Of a DNA stretch of 64,000 nt, positions 1 through 8,427 are shown one piece after another. A program made the translations under genes and the position numbers. Origin of the DNA: UBA2336 sp964404445 (GTDB taxonomy: Bacteria; Bacteroidota; Bacteroidia; Cytophagales; Cyclobacteriaceae). Below the pieces are notes generated by a model, which saw nothing but the letters and a program-made list of their open reading frames with translations, had not been told where the DNA came from and made no database searches. Within the stretch, counting starts at the first letter, position 1, and every line of letters starts with the position of its first letter. The stretch lies in contig CAYOJW010000001.1 in assembly GCA_964404445.1 (NCBI GenBank), positions 434,001 to 498,000 on the forward strand, given 5' to 3'.

Positions 1-532
1 TTGTTTGAACCACTTAGCTTCACAAGGGACGGCAGATATTTCTTAATGTCCTTCTTCCCAAGGAATTTAAACAGACCCGATATTGATTCAACAATCCTTT
101 CATTGCTTACTGTGTCACCAATTTTTAATAATTGGCTTACAATATTGTTATTGATAACAGAATCTATGTATTTTACTAATTCCGAATGATTAATTTGCTC
201 AACATCAGCCCACTTTAATTTTCGATATGCGGCTTCAACACCCGTTGCTAAGGATTCTGAGGCTGTTCCTTGCTCTCTTTTTGTTTCAGGGTTCTTGGGT
301 CGAGTCGATTGTTCCGTTTTCCTTACAAATTTTATATCATAGTCTTTCCGTTAGTGGGATCAGATAGCACACTATAAGCTTCTTGCAATTCTTTAAATTT
401 ATCTTCATAATACTTATCGTTTTGATTTTTATCGGGATGAAATTTAAAAGCTAATTTTCTATAAGCAGTTTTGATTTCCTCAATACTGGCGGAACGAGTT
501 ACTCCCAAAATTTGATAGTAGTTCTTTCCCAT
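1..532 (-). pseudogene. J-domain (DnaJ-like) protein, frameshifted and cut by the window edge
   Basis: The first 60 or so residues are a good J domain: the HPD motif lies at residues 32-34 and the segment ends in a helix running into LSDPT. J domains stimulate Hsp70 ATPase activity. The frame then stops after DPTNGKTMI near position 332. The next frame reads on openly from about position 350 to the window start, beginning KDYDIKFVRKTEQ. The usual family sequence at this point is DPTKRKDYD, so one missing base near 350-353 explains the break. The downstream part has no domain I recognise. It is the last visible gene of a minus-strand operon, 12 bp after the HEPN-like gene. The break may be a real mutation or an assembly error. 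The 3' end is outside the window. Confidence 0.75.
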
Positions 533-544
533 ACTTTTATTTTT

Positions 545-1219
545 TCAACGACCATCTTTCCACCAACCATAATTTTTTTTATCCGGTTTTAGGTCAAACA
601 AATGATCAAGTTTTCTCGCAAAGAATCTTCTTAGTTTCCCACTGTTTTTAGCCATTAACTCAGAGCAGTAGATGTCCAAGTATCTTTTTAACCTGTAATG
701 TAAAACGGTTCTGTATAAAATTTTTTCATCTTCTTTCAAGTCAATAAATTTTTTAGTTCTCATCACCTCTCCTTTAACCCCTTTAAAAGCTTTTATCTTC
801 CATTTCCCCTTTACCCTGCCTTCATGGATTAATCCGCACCTTACATTTTTATAGAAATCTTCAGCTTCTTCATGTGTAGAAAAATTATTTAGAAAAACAT
901 CAACTGACCTTAGAAAGGCAATATATAATTGCTTACTATCTCTATACTCATAACTCGGGCCTCCTTTCTTTGATTTATGATTATATATTTTACCCTGTCG
1001 GAATGCTGCAAACGATTCAATTAAAGCACATTGCACTGTTGTTATTGCAAATCCTTCACCATTAAGATTATTTCCTCTAATGATTTGTTCAATAGGTTTA
1101 AAGTATCTATTCTGAATTCTCGACTTAAATAATTCAATGGCATTGTTCCAGTCACCATTGACTTCGTAACTTGTTTTTAATCTTTCCCGTAACGCTAACC
1201 ACTTATTCGAATCACTCAT
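545..1219 (-). CDS. HEPN-like protein of unknown function
   Basis: This 224-residue, mostly helical protein has no signal peptide. It contains R127-CGLI-H132, which fits the R-x4-6-H motif of HEPN domains, a family that includes many RNases in toxin and defence systems. The next residues (EGRVKGKW) are polar, and the C-terminal third is rich in Lys and Arg. The rest of the sequence is not recognised, so the HEPN assignment rests on the motif and the helical character and is an inference. The ATG lies 5 bp after the protease stop, and the J-domain gene follows 12 bp downstream, so the three genes are probably co-transcribed. A non-catalytic helical protein is the alternative. Confidence 0.6.
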   Translation of the reverse strand: MSDSNKWLALRERLKTSYEVNGDWNNAIELFKSRIQNRYFKPIEQIIRGNNLNGEGFAITTVQCALIESFAAFRQGKIYNHKSKKGGPSYEYRDSKQLYIAFLRSVDVFLNNFSTHEEAEDFYKNVRCGLIHEGRVKGKWKIKAFKGVKGEVMRTKKFIDLKEDEKILYRTVLHYRLKRYLDIYCSELMAKNSGKLRRFFARKLDHLFDLKPDKKNYGWWKDGR

Positions 1220-1224
1220 GGCTT

Positions 1225-2364
1225 TTATTTATTAACTTCAATAATATATATGAACGAATTGACCTGTTTTACTTTTTCGGATAGAGTCCTTCCGGTTAAA
1301 AGATTTGTAGTTCCAACCGACACATCAGGGGTCATGTACAATAATCCCAGCAAGTTTCTTGCTTTAATTGCATACGACACGTTATCAGTATCTATATGCT
1401 TTGAGTTCACAATGCCTACAATTCTACCATTTTTGTCAAATAACGGACCACCACTATTACCCGGTTGTAAAGGGACTGAAATTTGATATAGATTCTTGTT
1501 TCCTTGAAATCCTGAATGGGCACTTATTACTCCCGTTGAGAGTTTTATTTCTTCCCCCATTGTATTGGTCAAAGGGTAGCCCAATGAAAAAACTTCTTCC
1601 CCCACATCAATATCATTTTTATATATTACATAAGGAACATTACCCAGGTTTATGAACAGTGGGTCATTTACCTTAAGAATAGCTAAATCAACAGAAGCGT
1701 CAGCTTTAACAACCTCTGCATAATATGATGTTGATAAGTCTCCTTTGATACCTTTTACTGAGATTGAATTTGCGTTTTCAATGACATGGTAATTAGTTAT
1801 TATGTATCCATTGTTAGATAAAGCAAAGCCTGTCCCTGACCGTGGTGCGTTCTTTTTCCTTTTTTCAATTTCAATCATTCTAAGACGCTCAACGTCTTTA
1901 GCCAAAGGATAACTTTTATAAAAATCCCACTCAGTATAATACGTTTGAAGAAACCCTCGTTCATAACCCTCATGGCCAAAAATTAACTTCAGAGAATTTC
2001 CTGTTTGAGTTAATGTACCGCCAATAAACTTCAAATTTCCAAAATCACTCATTGTAGGCATATGAATTATATAGGAGCCTTCTTTTTTACCAGTTATTTT
2101 GATTTCTACACTACTCTTAAGCGTTCCATTGTCCTTATAAAGGAACATAGACCTGAATGATGGTCCTTTGTTAACCACTTTTTCTTTCAGTACTCTATTT
2201 AAGTAAAAAGAAGTGGTTCCCTTGTCGGAGAACCAATGGCCCTCAATCTCTATGTATGTATTCTTTATAATATTATTATCAATAATATCTACGATGTTGG
2301 CCGTATCCTGAGAATGCAATAGGAACGTATTTGCCATCAGTATAATGGTGATGAAAACTTTCAT
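1225..2364 (-). CDS. Secreted trypsin-like (HtrA/DegP-type) serine protease
   Basis: The start was placed at the ATG giving MKVFITIILMANTFLLHSQ, a typical signal peptide, rather than at an upstream start in the same frame. A -7 promoter element about 50 bp upstream agrees. The mature protein has an N-terminal region of about 140 residues with no recognised domain, then an S1C-type protease domain. The triad is visible: His193 in TNYHV, Asp226 in SVDLAIL and Ser304 in QPGNSGGPLF. There is no PDZ domain, so it is shorter than DegP, and the protein ends about 75 residues after the Ser. It probably acts in the periplasm or at the surface. It is the first gene of the operon with the HEPN-like and J-domain genes. 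Confidence 0.85.
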   Translation of the reverse strand: MKVFITIILMANTFLLHSQDTANIVDIIDNNIIKNTYIEIEGHWFSDKGTTSFYLNRVLKEKVVNKGPSFRSMFLYKDNGTLKSSVEIKITGKKEGSYIIHMPTMSDFGNLKFIGGTLTQTGNSLKLIFGHEGYERGFLQTYYTEWDFYKSYPLAKDVERLRMIEIEKRKKNAPRSGTGFALSNNGYIITNYHVIENANSISVKGIKGDLSTSYYAEVVKADASVDLAILKVNDPLFINLGNVPYVIYKNDIDVGEEVFSLGYPLTNTMGEEIKLSTGVISAHSGFQGNKNLYQISVPLQPGNSGGPLFDKNGRIVGIVNSKHIDTDNVSYAIKARNLLGLLYMTPDVSVGTTNLLTGRTLSEKVKQVNSFIYIIEVNK

Positions 2365-2411
2365 AAGAAGCATATTCTTTAGAACAATACCTATTGTCCA
2401 AAACGGCTCCA

Positions 2412-2419
2412 ACAAATTT
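2412..2419 (-). promoter_or_regulatory. -7 element (TAAATTTG) of the protease operon
   Basis: Read on the minus strand this is TAAATTTG, a full match to the Bacteroidota -7 consensus TAnnTTTG. It lies about 48 bp before the chosen protease ATG, giving a 5' leader of roughly 40 nt. I see no clear -33 element. It sits in the short gap between the protease and the divergent XRE gene. Confidence 0.45.
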
Positions 2420-2470
2420 ATATACAAATTTGGTAATAAACTAACCACATCCGCCCTGCACCTTGTTTGC

Positions 2471-2971
2471 GTGAAGAACAGGGACAGCGAATTTCAAACA
2501 GCCTTTGGTAAGCACGTTAAAAAATTACGTGACGAAAAAGACTGGTCGCAAGAACAGTTGGCAGCATTCTCTAACATCGACATCAACCAGATTTCAAGAA
2601 TTGAAACCGGTAAGCACGCGGCCAACCTTCACACCATTAAAGCCTTAGCCATTGCCTTAGGCAAATACCCTGATGAACTGCTTCGGTTTGAGTTTAACAT
2701 CAAACCCAATACTGATTTTGCAGTTCGCCATAAAAAAAGTAAACGCCCTGAAACAACGGCTTCGGTAAACAAACTTCTCGTAACAGATTTTTTCAACAAG
2801 CCCCGTTCGGTTGCTCAAATTATTGCGCAATGCAAAAATATGTATCAGGTTAATTTAAAGAGTTCGGCTGTTTCGGGCGTATTAGGTAAATTGGTAAGCG
2901 CTAAAAAATTAAAGCGAACAACGTTGCCAGTAAACAAAAGCAAGTACCTTTATCAAAAGCAAAAAATTTAG
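2471..2971 (+). CDS. XRE-family HTH transcriptional regulator
   Basis: From the GTG at 2471 the protein has 166 residues. Residues about 6-65 are a Cro/C1-type helix-turn-helix: FGKHVKKLRDEKDWSQEQLA, then NQISRIETGKHAANLHTI, typical of XRE proteins. The C-terminal half (about 95-160) looks like a second, winged-helix-like fold ending in KYLYQKQ. An upstream ATG at 2345 is in frame, but it would add 42 atypical residues overlapping the protease gene, so GTG is preferred. It is divergent from the protease operon with a gap of about 107 bp and could regulate it; that is inference. Confidence 0.8.
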   Translation: MKNRDSEFQTAFGKHVKKLRDEKDWSQEQLAAFSNIDINQISRIETGKHAANLHTIKALAIALGKYPDELLRFEFNIKPNTDFAVRHKKSKRPETTASVNKLLVTDFFNKPRSVAQIIAQCKNMYQVNLKSSAVSGVLGKLVSAKKLKRTTLPVNKSKYLYQKQKI

Positions 2972-3007
2972 TAACCGGTGTTAAAACCTTAGTATGTTAG
3001 CCGTGGT

Positions 3008-3107
3008 GCGACCCCAACGGGGTCGCAGGTTTGTAGCATAAATTTTATGCTACAAACCTTGGGACTCCAGAGGAGTCCAACGTTTGGCGTGACATCTAAA
3101 AGGTGTC
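3008..3107. repeat. Multi-hairpin dispersed repeat, copy 1
   Basis: Four stem-loops follow one another: 3008-3026 (GCGACCCC/GGGGTCGC), 3027-3059 (16-bp stem AGGTTTGTAGCATAAA), 3062-3078 (GGACTCC-aga-GGAGTCC) and 3091-3107 (GACATCT/AGGTGTC, one mismatch). The second and third hairpins recur at 3801-3853 and 36205-36251. The layout is that of an intergenic REP-like element. Confidence 0.8.
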
Positions 3108-3129
3108 TTGACGACAGCAGAAACCGCTA

Positions 3130-3351
3130 TTAAGCAAGCTTGCGTTCGTAGTGCAAACGCATAAGCTCATCGGCCGATAAAGCCAACTCTGCTATGGTTT
3201 CACCCTTTGTATCGGCAAACTCCACTTCAAAAAAGTTATTACCCAGTTCTTCAACTACTGTTCCTACTTGTCCGAAAACAAGTTTTTTTTCAGGTATGTC
3301 GTGGAGTAAGGCAACAACATCTAAAAGATTTATCGTTTTATCGTTCTTCAT
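3130..3351 (-). CDS. DUF4926 domain protein
   Basis: This is a protein of about 73 residues starting MKNDKTINLLDVVALL. The order LLDVVALL, then IPEKKLVFGQVGTVVEEL, then VEFADTKGETIAEL matches the small DUF4926 family, whose function is unknown. The chosen ATG overlaps by 4 bp (ATGA) the TGA of the restored reading frame of the upstream DUF6883 gene, a sign of translational coupling. An in-frame ATG 18 bp further upstream is less likely. The DUF6883-DUF4926 pairing is one I recall from other bacteria. Confidence 0.75.
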   Translation of the reverse strand: MKNDKTINLLDVVALLHDIPEKKLVFGQVGTVVEELGNNFFEVEFADTKGETIAELALSADELMRLHYERKLA

Positions 3352-3675
3352 TTTGTATAAATGTAACAACTCGTTAATCTCGGAAAGGTTTCACCTGTTC
3401 GTATAATCCAGTTTGTTCTCACCCGTGCAGATAGTCAAATCCATTGTTACAGAAAACCGCCTGCCGTATTCGTCCGAATCTCGTTCAGAGGCTTCAAACT
3501 CGCCAACTTTGCCTAAAATTTCGTTCTTTAAAATTAGTGAATGAATACGGGTTACTCCTAAAGCCGATTTGAACACAATCGCTTTGTCTTTTCCCCGTGG
3601 GTGTTCATCATTCAAACAGTAATCCTCCAGTTTTCGGATGTCGATATAAGCTTGTTGAGCATTCGGTAATTTCAT
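3348..3675 (-). pseudogene. DUF6883 domain protein with a frameshift
   Basis: The open frame from 3675 starts MKLPNAQQAYIDIRKLEDYC and carries NDEHPRGKDKA and DEYGRRF, all typical of DUF6883. It then ends early in an atypical tail (ICTGENKLDYTNR). The neighbouring frame encodes the expected C-terminus, ARVRTNWIIRTGETFPRLTS followed by CYIYTK, and its TGA overlaps the DUF4926 start. The frame change lies near 3425-3438. The function of the family is unknown. The shift could be a true mutation or a base error in the assembly. As written, the last 30 or so residues are lost. Confidence 0.75.
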
Positions 3676-3800
3676 TGTACAAATCTCATTGTTTCAGTTG
3701 GGTTCTGCCAGCGTGTGCGTTAAATTTATTCAGATCTATGCGTAACACCTTGATGCTTGCTTAATGGATTTGCAAAACACTACACCCCCTCCGGGCTTGC

Positions 3801-3853
3801 AGGTTTGTGGCATAAATTTTTATGCTACAAACCTTGGGACTCCAGGGGAGTCC
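3801..3853. repeat. Multi-hairpin dispersed repeat, copy 2
   Basis: This copy has the 16-bp stem AGGTTTGTGGCATAAA (3801-3816) with its partner at 3819-3834, then GGACTCC/GGAGTCC at 3837-3853. Sequence and spacing match copy 1. The preceding bases (3783-3800) look like a decayed version of the first hairpin of copy 1. The 344-bp gap at 3676-4019 holds only this element and the next one. Confidence 0.8.
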
Positions 3854-3900
3854 AACGCGGCCATAGATCCATTTTTTTGTCCGGTTAATATTTGGTCTTC

Positions 3901-3967
3901 GTGGGGTCTGCATAGCGACCCCACGCGAATAAAGTGTTGCAACGCGGGGTCGCTACGCAGACCCCGC
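3901..3967. repeat. Inverted pair of GGGGTC/GACCCC stem-loops
   Basis: Two 24-bp stem-loops lie in inverse orientation: 3901-3924 (GTGGGGTC, loop TGCATAGC, GACCCCAC) and 3944-3967 (GCGGGGTC, loop GCTACGCA, GACCCCGC). The loop of the second is the reverse complement of that of the first, apart from one base. A third copy is at 18008-18031. They lie just beyond the 3' end of the S9 peptidase gene. Confidence 0.75.
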
Positions 3968-4019
3968 TTGGACTTAAGTAGTAAAAATACCGCTTGGGTT
4001 CTCTTGATTTTCGGGCGAA

Positions 4020-6371
4020 TTACCTATTCAAGTTCTCTTCAAACAATTTCAAAATACGTTTGTACTCATCTGTCCAACTGCTTGGCTCAACAAACCCGTG
4101 ATCTTCCATCGGGTAAACGGCCAACTCCCAATTTTCTTTCTTCAATTCGATCAATCGTTGTGATAAACGCACAACATCCTGAAAATGTACATTCACATCT
4201 ACCATACCATGACAAATCAGCAAGGCGCCTTTCAATCCATCGGCATGGTAAATAGGGGAGCTTTTTGCGTAAGCTATGCTGTCCATCACCGGAGTGTTTA
4301 AAATGTTAGCGGTATAACCATGATTGTAGTGTGCCCAATCGGTTACCGGGCGCAATGCTGCACCGGCTGCAAACACATCGGGTGTTGTAAACAATCCCAT
4401 CAGGGTAATGAACCCTCCGTAAGAGCCACCGTACACGCCAATGCGTTTCGGGTCAATGCCATGTTCTTTCACCAACCATGCTGCACCATCAACATTATCG
4501 GTTAAATCTTTACCACCCATAAACTGATAGATGCCTGTTCGCCAATCGCGGCCATAACCCGCACTTGCACGATAATCCAAATCGATAACGGTATAACCTT
4601 TATCTACCAATAAATTATGGAACATGTATTCGCGGAAATAACTGCTCCACCACTTGTGTGCGTTTTGCAAATAGCCGGCACCGTGTACAAAAATTACGGC
4701 AGCACCGTTTGGTTTGGCAGGTTTGTATAAACGGGTATAAACATCTTCACCATCGCGTGCTTTAAAGGTTGTTACAACAGGCTCTTTCCAGTTGTACGAT
4801 TTAAACTCAGGCGTTAATGAGTTGGTGATTTGTTGGGCTTTCGCACCAACTTTATTTTCTACTACAAATAATTCCCAGGGCTTGGTGCTGTACGAATACC
4901 GGAAGGCTAACATTTTTTCATCGGGCGAAACCATTACTTCGTGTGCGCCCGTCATGGTCGTGATGCGTTCGGCTTTACCGCCCGTTACCGGAAGTTTATA
5001 AAAATGTTTTTCACCCGGATGTACTTCGTTGGTGGTGATGTAGAAATGTTTTTTCGTGCGACTCAGTTGTGCTTGCTGCACTTCGTATTTACCTGTGGTT
5101 AATGCTTTTTTATTTTTCGCTACAACATCATAACTGTAAAGATGTGCATACCCGCTTTCTTCGGATACAAACCAAAGCGTTGTGTTGTTGATCCATCCCA
5201 AACTAAAACTTCCGGGGCCGCCAACCCACGCATCGTCATGCTGGCGATCAATTACGGTAAGTTTTTGTGTAGCTACATCCAATAAGGCAATCCACTTGTC
5301 TTTATTATCACCGGCACGCAGTTGTACAACGGAGTATGTTCCGTTATCTGACCATACCGGGCTGAAGATTGATACGTTACGCGGTTGCGGCTTAGTTGGT
5401 TTTCCGCCTTTATCGTTTGTTTCTTTTTTTGGATAATCTTTAGTGAAAGCGGGCGCATCAAAAATTCCCGGAATGCTGTCGGTTTTTACTTGCAATACAG
5501 TATCGCGTTTAATGTCATATACATACAACTCCGAAGCGGATAAAGGTGAACCAACTTTGGTTCGTGCAGGAATGTCTTCGGTAAAGCCCGAAGCCGTTAC
5601 ATAATTTGGAACGATGGTGTTTTTACCGCCACCACTTTTGGTAAGTCGGTACACTACAAAGTTACCATCAGCCGTAAGCTGTGGTTGCATCACCATTTTG
5701 TCGTCTAAATAAATTTCTTTCGGGCGTTTTACCGTTTCGCTTTCGCGGATTTTGCGCGTTGTGTTTTGTTTGTCGTAACGCTCTTTGATAACGGCCATGT
5801 TTGCCAGTTGATCGCTCTTCAACCATTTTTCTAATTCACTTGTCGGAGGTGTTGATTGTTTTTTGCCCCTGCGAAAGTCAGTTAACTGCGTAATGTTTCC
5901 GGTAGCAATCTCACGTGCGTATAGATTTTGATCAGCAGTATAGATGATTTTTTTCTCATCGGCCGAAAACGTTGCGTTACTTTCGCGGCCTACGGTGTTT
6001 GTGAGTTGTGTTGTTTTGGCAGAGGCTACATCTAACAGAAAAAGATCACCGTTTTTTTCATACACCATTTTAGTATAGGCTTTGTTGTAGCTGCCGAAGA
6101 ACGATGGCAATGCCAGCCGTTCTTTTTTGGAAACCTTTTGAGGGACGCGGTTTTGCAACGTGATTTTGTACAGCGAATCGGCCGGGGCGGTATCGGGGTT
6201 CCAGTTGAAGTAGAGCGTTTTACCATCGGCCGACCAGTTTAAATTGCTTGGCGATGTGCCTATCCATTTGGGGTCGCGCATAATTTTTTCGACAGTAAGC
6301 TCGCCCAACAACTGGGCTTGTAGCGATGTGGCCGTAAGCGAAGCCACACAAAACAGGATAACAAAACGCAT
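4020..6371 (-). CDS. S9 family prolyl oligopeptidase (DPP IV-like), secreted
   Basis: The ATG at 6371 gives MRFVILFCVASLTATSLQAQ, a clear signal peptide, so the 11 residues further upstream are excluded. Residues up to about 520 form a beta-propeller region with TolB/WD40-like repeats (for example YDIKRDTVLQV). The C-terminal part is an alpha/beta hydrolase. Its triad is Ser650 in GGSYGG, Asp725 in HGMVDVNV and His758 in MEDHGF. Proteins of this kind release dipeptides or cleave short peptides in the periplasm. The length (783 residues) is normal. It stands alone and is divergent from the acetyltransferase gene, with about 60 bp between them. Confidence 0.9.
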   Translation of the reverse strand: MRFVILFCVASLTATSLQAQLLGELTVEKIMRDPKWIGTSPSNLNWSADGKTLYFNWNPDTAPADSLYKITLQNRVPQKVSKKERLALPSFFGSYNKAYTKMVYEKNGDLFLLDVASAKTTQLTNTVGRESNATFSADEKKIIYTADQNLYAREIATGNITQLTDFRRGKKQSTPPTSELEKWLKSDQLANMAVIKERYDKQNTTRKIRESETVKRPKEIYLDDKMVMQPQLTADGNFVVYRLTKSGGGKNTIVPNYVTASGFTEDIPARTKVGSPLSASELYVYDIKRDTVLQVKTDSIPGIFDAPAFTKDYPKKETNDKGGKPTKPQPRNVSIFSPVWSDNGTYSVVQLRAGDNKDKWIALLDVATQKLTVIDRQHDDAWVGGPGSFSLGWINNTTLWFVSEESGYAHLYSYDVVAKNKKALTTGKYEVQQAQLSRTKKHFYITTNEVHPGEKHFYKLPVTGGKAERITTMTGAHEVMVSPDEKMLAFRYSYSTKPWELFVVENKVGAKAQQITNSLTPEFKSYNWKEPVVTTFKARDGEDVYTRLYKPAKPNGAAVIFVHGAGYLQNAHKWWSSYFREYMFHNLLVDKGYTVIDLDYRASAGYGRDWRTGIYQFMGGKDLTDNVDGAAWLVKEHGIDPKRIGVYGGSYGGFITLMGLFTTPDVFAAGAALRPVTDWAHYNHGYTANILNTPVMDSIAYAKSSPIYHADGLKGALLICHGMVDVNVHFQDVVRLSQRLIELKKENWELAVYPMEDHGFVEPSSWTDEYKRILKLFEENLNR

Positions 6372-6433
6372 ATATTTATTTTTTTGTTGAAGATACGGAA
6401 ACACGCACGTAAATTTTACCCGAACTTAGCCAC

Positions 6434-6907
6434 ATGGTACGACAACTCGAACAAAAAGATAATACAGCGGTGTGCCATATTATACAAACGGTAATGCCCG
6501 AGTTTGGCGCGAACGGTGCAGGCTTTGCCATTCACGATGCCGAAGTAAACGATATGTTTACGGCATACACGCAACCGCGACATACCTATTTTGTGTTTGA
6601 AGAAAACGGCCGCATTTTAGGTGGCGGTGGCATTGGCCCATTACAAGGTGGCGATGCCGATACGTGTGAGTTGAAGAAGATGTACTTTTTACCCGAAGGC
6701 AGGGGCAAAGGCATGGGGCAAGCCGTGCTCGAAGCCTGTTTGCGTGCGGCAAAAGAACTTGGTTATAAAACGTGTTACCTCGAAACGTTCAACACCATGC
6801 ACTTAGCCATGAAACTGTACGAACGCAACGGGTTTGAAAAGATTACAGGCGCGTGTGGCCATACCGGTCATTTTGCGTGCGACACATTCTACCAAAAGAA
6901 GTTATAG
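6434..6907 (+). CDS. GNAT family N-acetyltransferase
   Basis: This is a 157-residue single-domain acetyltransferase. The acetyl-CoA binding segment LPEGRGKGMGQAVLEACL is the classic Q/RxxGxG/A motif A. It is preceded by ELKKMYF on strand beta4 and followed by LETFNTMHLAMKLYERNGF (motif B). A Gly-rich stretch (GGGGIGPLQGG) lies in the middle. The substrate cannot be told from sequence. It is probably cytosolic. It starts 62 bp from the divergent S9 peptidase gene and may share its regulatory region. Confidence 0.85.
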   Translation: MVRQLEQKDNTAVCHIIQTVMPEFGANGAGFAIHDAEVNDMFTAYTQPRHTYFVFEENGRILGGGGIGPLQGGDADTCELKKMYFLPEGRGKGMGQAVLEACLRAAKELGYKTCYLETFNTMHLAMKLYERNGFEKITGACGHTGHFACDTFYQKKL

Positions 6908-7015
6908 CCACACGGTTATTTAATGTCCTGAGATGATCAGCATCCCGTTTGTGGAAAACACTTGCTCAAACAAATTTAATTTTACAGCTTTAGCCACTTA
7001 AAAACGAATTGCATT

Positions 7016-8419
7016 ATGGCCGGAGGCTTTGTTTCATCCAACACACCGCTTGCATCGAACGGTGAAAACAAGAATTATACATTTCCTTTAATTGTATTAA
7101 CAACACTGTTCTTCATGTGGGGTTTTATTACCTGCATGAACGACATCTTAATACCTTTTTTGAAGAAAATTTTTGATTTAAGTCTTGCTCAGGCAGGTCT
7201 TATACAATCTGCCTTCTTTGGCGCATACTTCGTTGTTTCGTTAGTTTATTTTTTAATATCCGTACGGTTTGGCGATCCGATTGCAAAAATCGGATATAAA
7301 AATGGTGTTATTGTTGGGTTGATAACAGCCGCTATCGGCTGCTGTTTGTTTTATCCGGCTGCGGAGGCGAAAATATATACCATCTTCCTTTTAGCATTGT
7401 TTGTATTAGCGTCTGGTATAGCGCTCTTACAAATATCGGCCAATCCGTATGTTGCCCTGTTAGGTTCACCGTCAACTTCTTCCGGCAGATTAAACCTTAC
7501 ACAAGCGTTCAATTCGTTTGGGACAACCATTGCTCCCGTAATTGGCGGTAAACTTATTTTTGAAGCTGTTGGTGGAAAAGAAAACATGACAGCGGATGCA
7601 GTAAAAATTCCTTATTTGGTTTTAGCGGCAACATTGCTGGCGCTTGCCGGAATTATTGCCATGGCCAAGCTCCCAAAATTTACGGGCGAGAAAATTGAAA
7701 AAGGGTTGGGTGTTTTCAGGTTTTCTCATCTCACATTGGGTGTGGTAGGTATTTTTATGTATGTCGGTGGCGAGGTTGCTATTGGAAGCTGGTTAGTTAA
7801 TTATTTTGAAAAATTAATGGGGTATAGCGAGGTAGTCGCGGCAGCATTTGTTGCGTATTACTGGGGCGGAGCAATGGTGGGAAGATTTATTGGTGCCGCA
7901 CTTTTAACAGACAGAAACCGAAATCAAAAAATTGCGTTGATGGCTACCATTACCTTAATAGCGGTTATTGCAGTTTATTTTGTAACCGATGGAAATTTAT
8001 CTACCGCATTTATTGTTTTAGGATTAATTATTGGCAACTGTATTGCCTTTGCGATAGGGAAATCTTCTCCGCCCAGAACATTATGGATTTTTGCTTCAAT
8101 TGTAGTTGGATTACTGATTGTAACCTGTTTAACAACCGGGCATATTGCAATGTGGTCAGTAATTGCCATTGGATTGTTTAACTCAATTATGTTCCCGACC
8201 ATTTTCACATTGGCGATTAAAGACTTGGGCAAATACACAAGTCAGGGTTCATCGCTACTGGTTATGGCAATTGTTGGTGGAGCTATTATGGCTCCGCTTA
8301 TGGGTTGGGTCTTGGACAATGTTGGGTATCACAACGGGTTTTTGTTTCCGATTATCTGTTACGTGTATATTCTATACTACGGGGTTAGCGGATATAAGAT
8401 AAAATCTACGGCTTCGTAA
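7016..8419 (+). CDS. Sugar MFS transporter, FHS family (fucose/glucose/galactose type)
   Basis: This 467-residue protein has about 12 hydrophobic segments and belongs to the fucose-galactose-glucose:H+ symporter branch. Family marks are LTTLFFMWGFITCMNDILIP in the first helix, LLQISANPYVALLG in helix 4-5 and LNLTQAFNSFGTTIAPVIGG. The substrate is likely a hexose or N-acetylhexosamine, but sequence alone does not fix it. No catabolic genes flank it. The start codon follows a gap of about 108 bp after the acetyltransferase gene, so it probably has its own promoter. Confidence 0.88.
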   Translation: MAGGFVSSNTPLASNGENKNYTFPLIVLTTLFFMWGFITCMNDILIPFLKKIFDLSLAQAGLIQSAFFGAYFVVSLVYFLISVRFGDPIAKIGYKNGVIVGLITAAIGCCLFYPAAEAKIYTIFLLALFVLASGIALLQISANPYVALLGSPSTSSGRLNLTQAFNSFGTTIAPVIGGKLIFEAVGGKENMTADAVKIPYLVLAATLLALAGIIAMAKLPKFTGEKIEKGLGVFRFSHLTLGVVGIFMYVGGEVAIGSWLVNYFEKLMGYSEVVAAAFVAYYWGGAMVGRFIGAALLTDRNRNQKIALMATITLIAVIAVYFVTDGNLSTAFIVLGLIIGNCIAFAIGKSSPPRTLWIFASIVVGLLIVTCLTTGHIAMWSVIAIGLFNSIMFPTIFTLAIKDLGKYTSQGSSLLVMAIVGGAIMAPLMGWVLDNVGYHNGFLFPIICYVYILYYGVSGYKIKSTAS

Positions 8420-8427
8420 GAGAGAAC

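Noticed and set aside
3080..3097. GTTTGGCGTGACATC as a further copy of the island promoter
   Set aside because: The order of the blocks is reversed, there is no TAnnTTTG at the right distance, and it belongs to the hairpin repeat.
3348..3450. Programmed ribosomal frameshift in DUF6883
   Set aside because: No slippery heptamer or downstream pseudoknot was seen, and family members are encoded in one frame, so mutation or base error is simpler.
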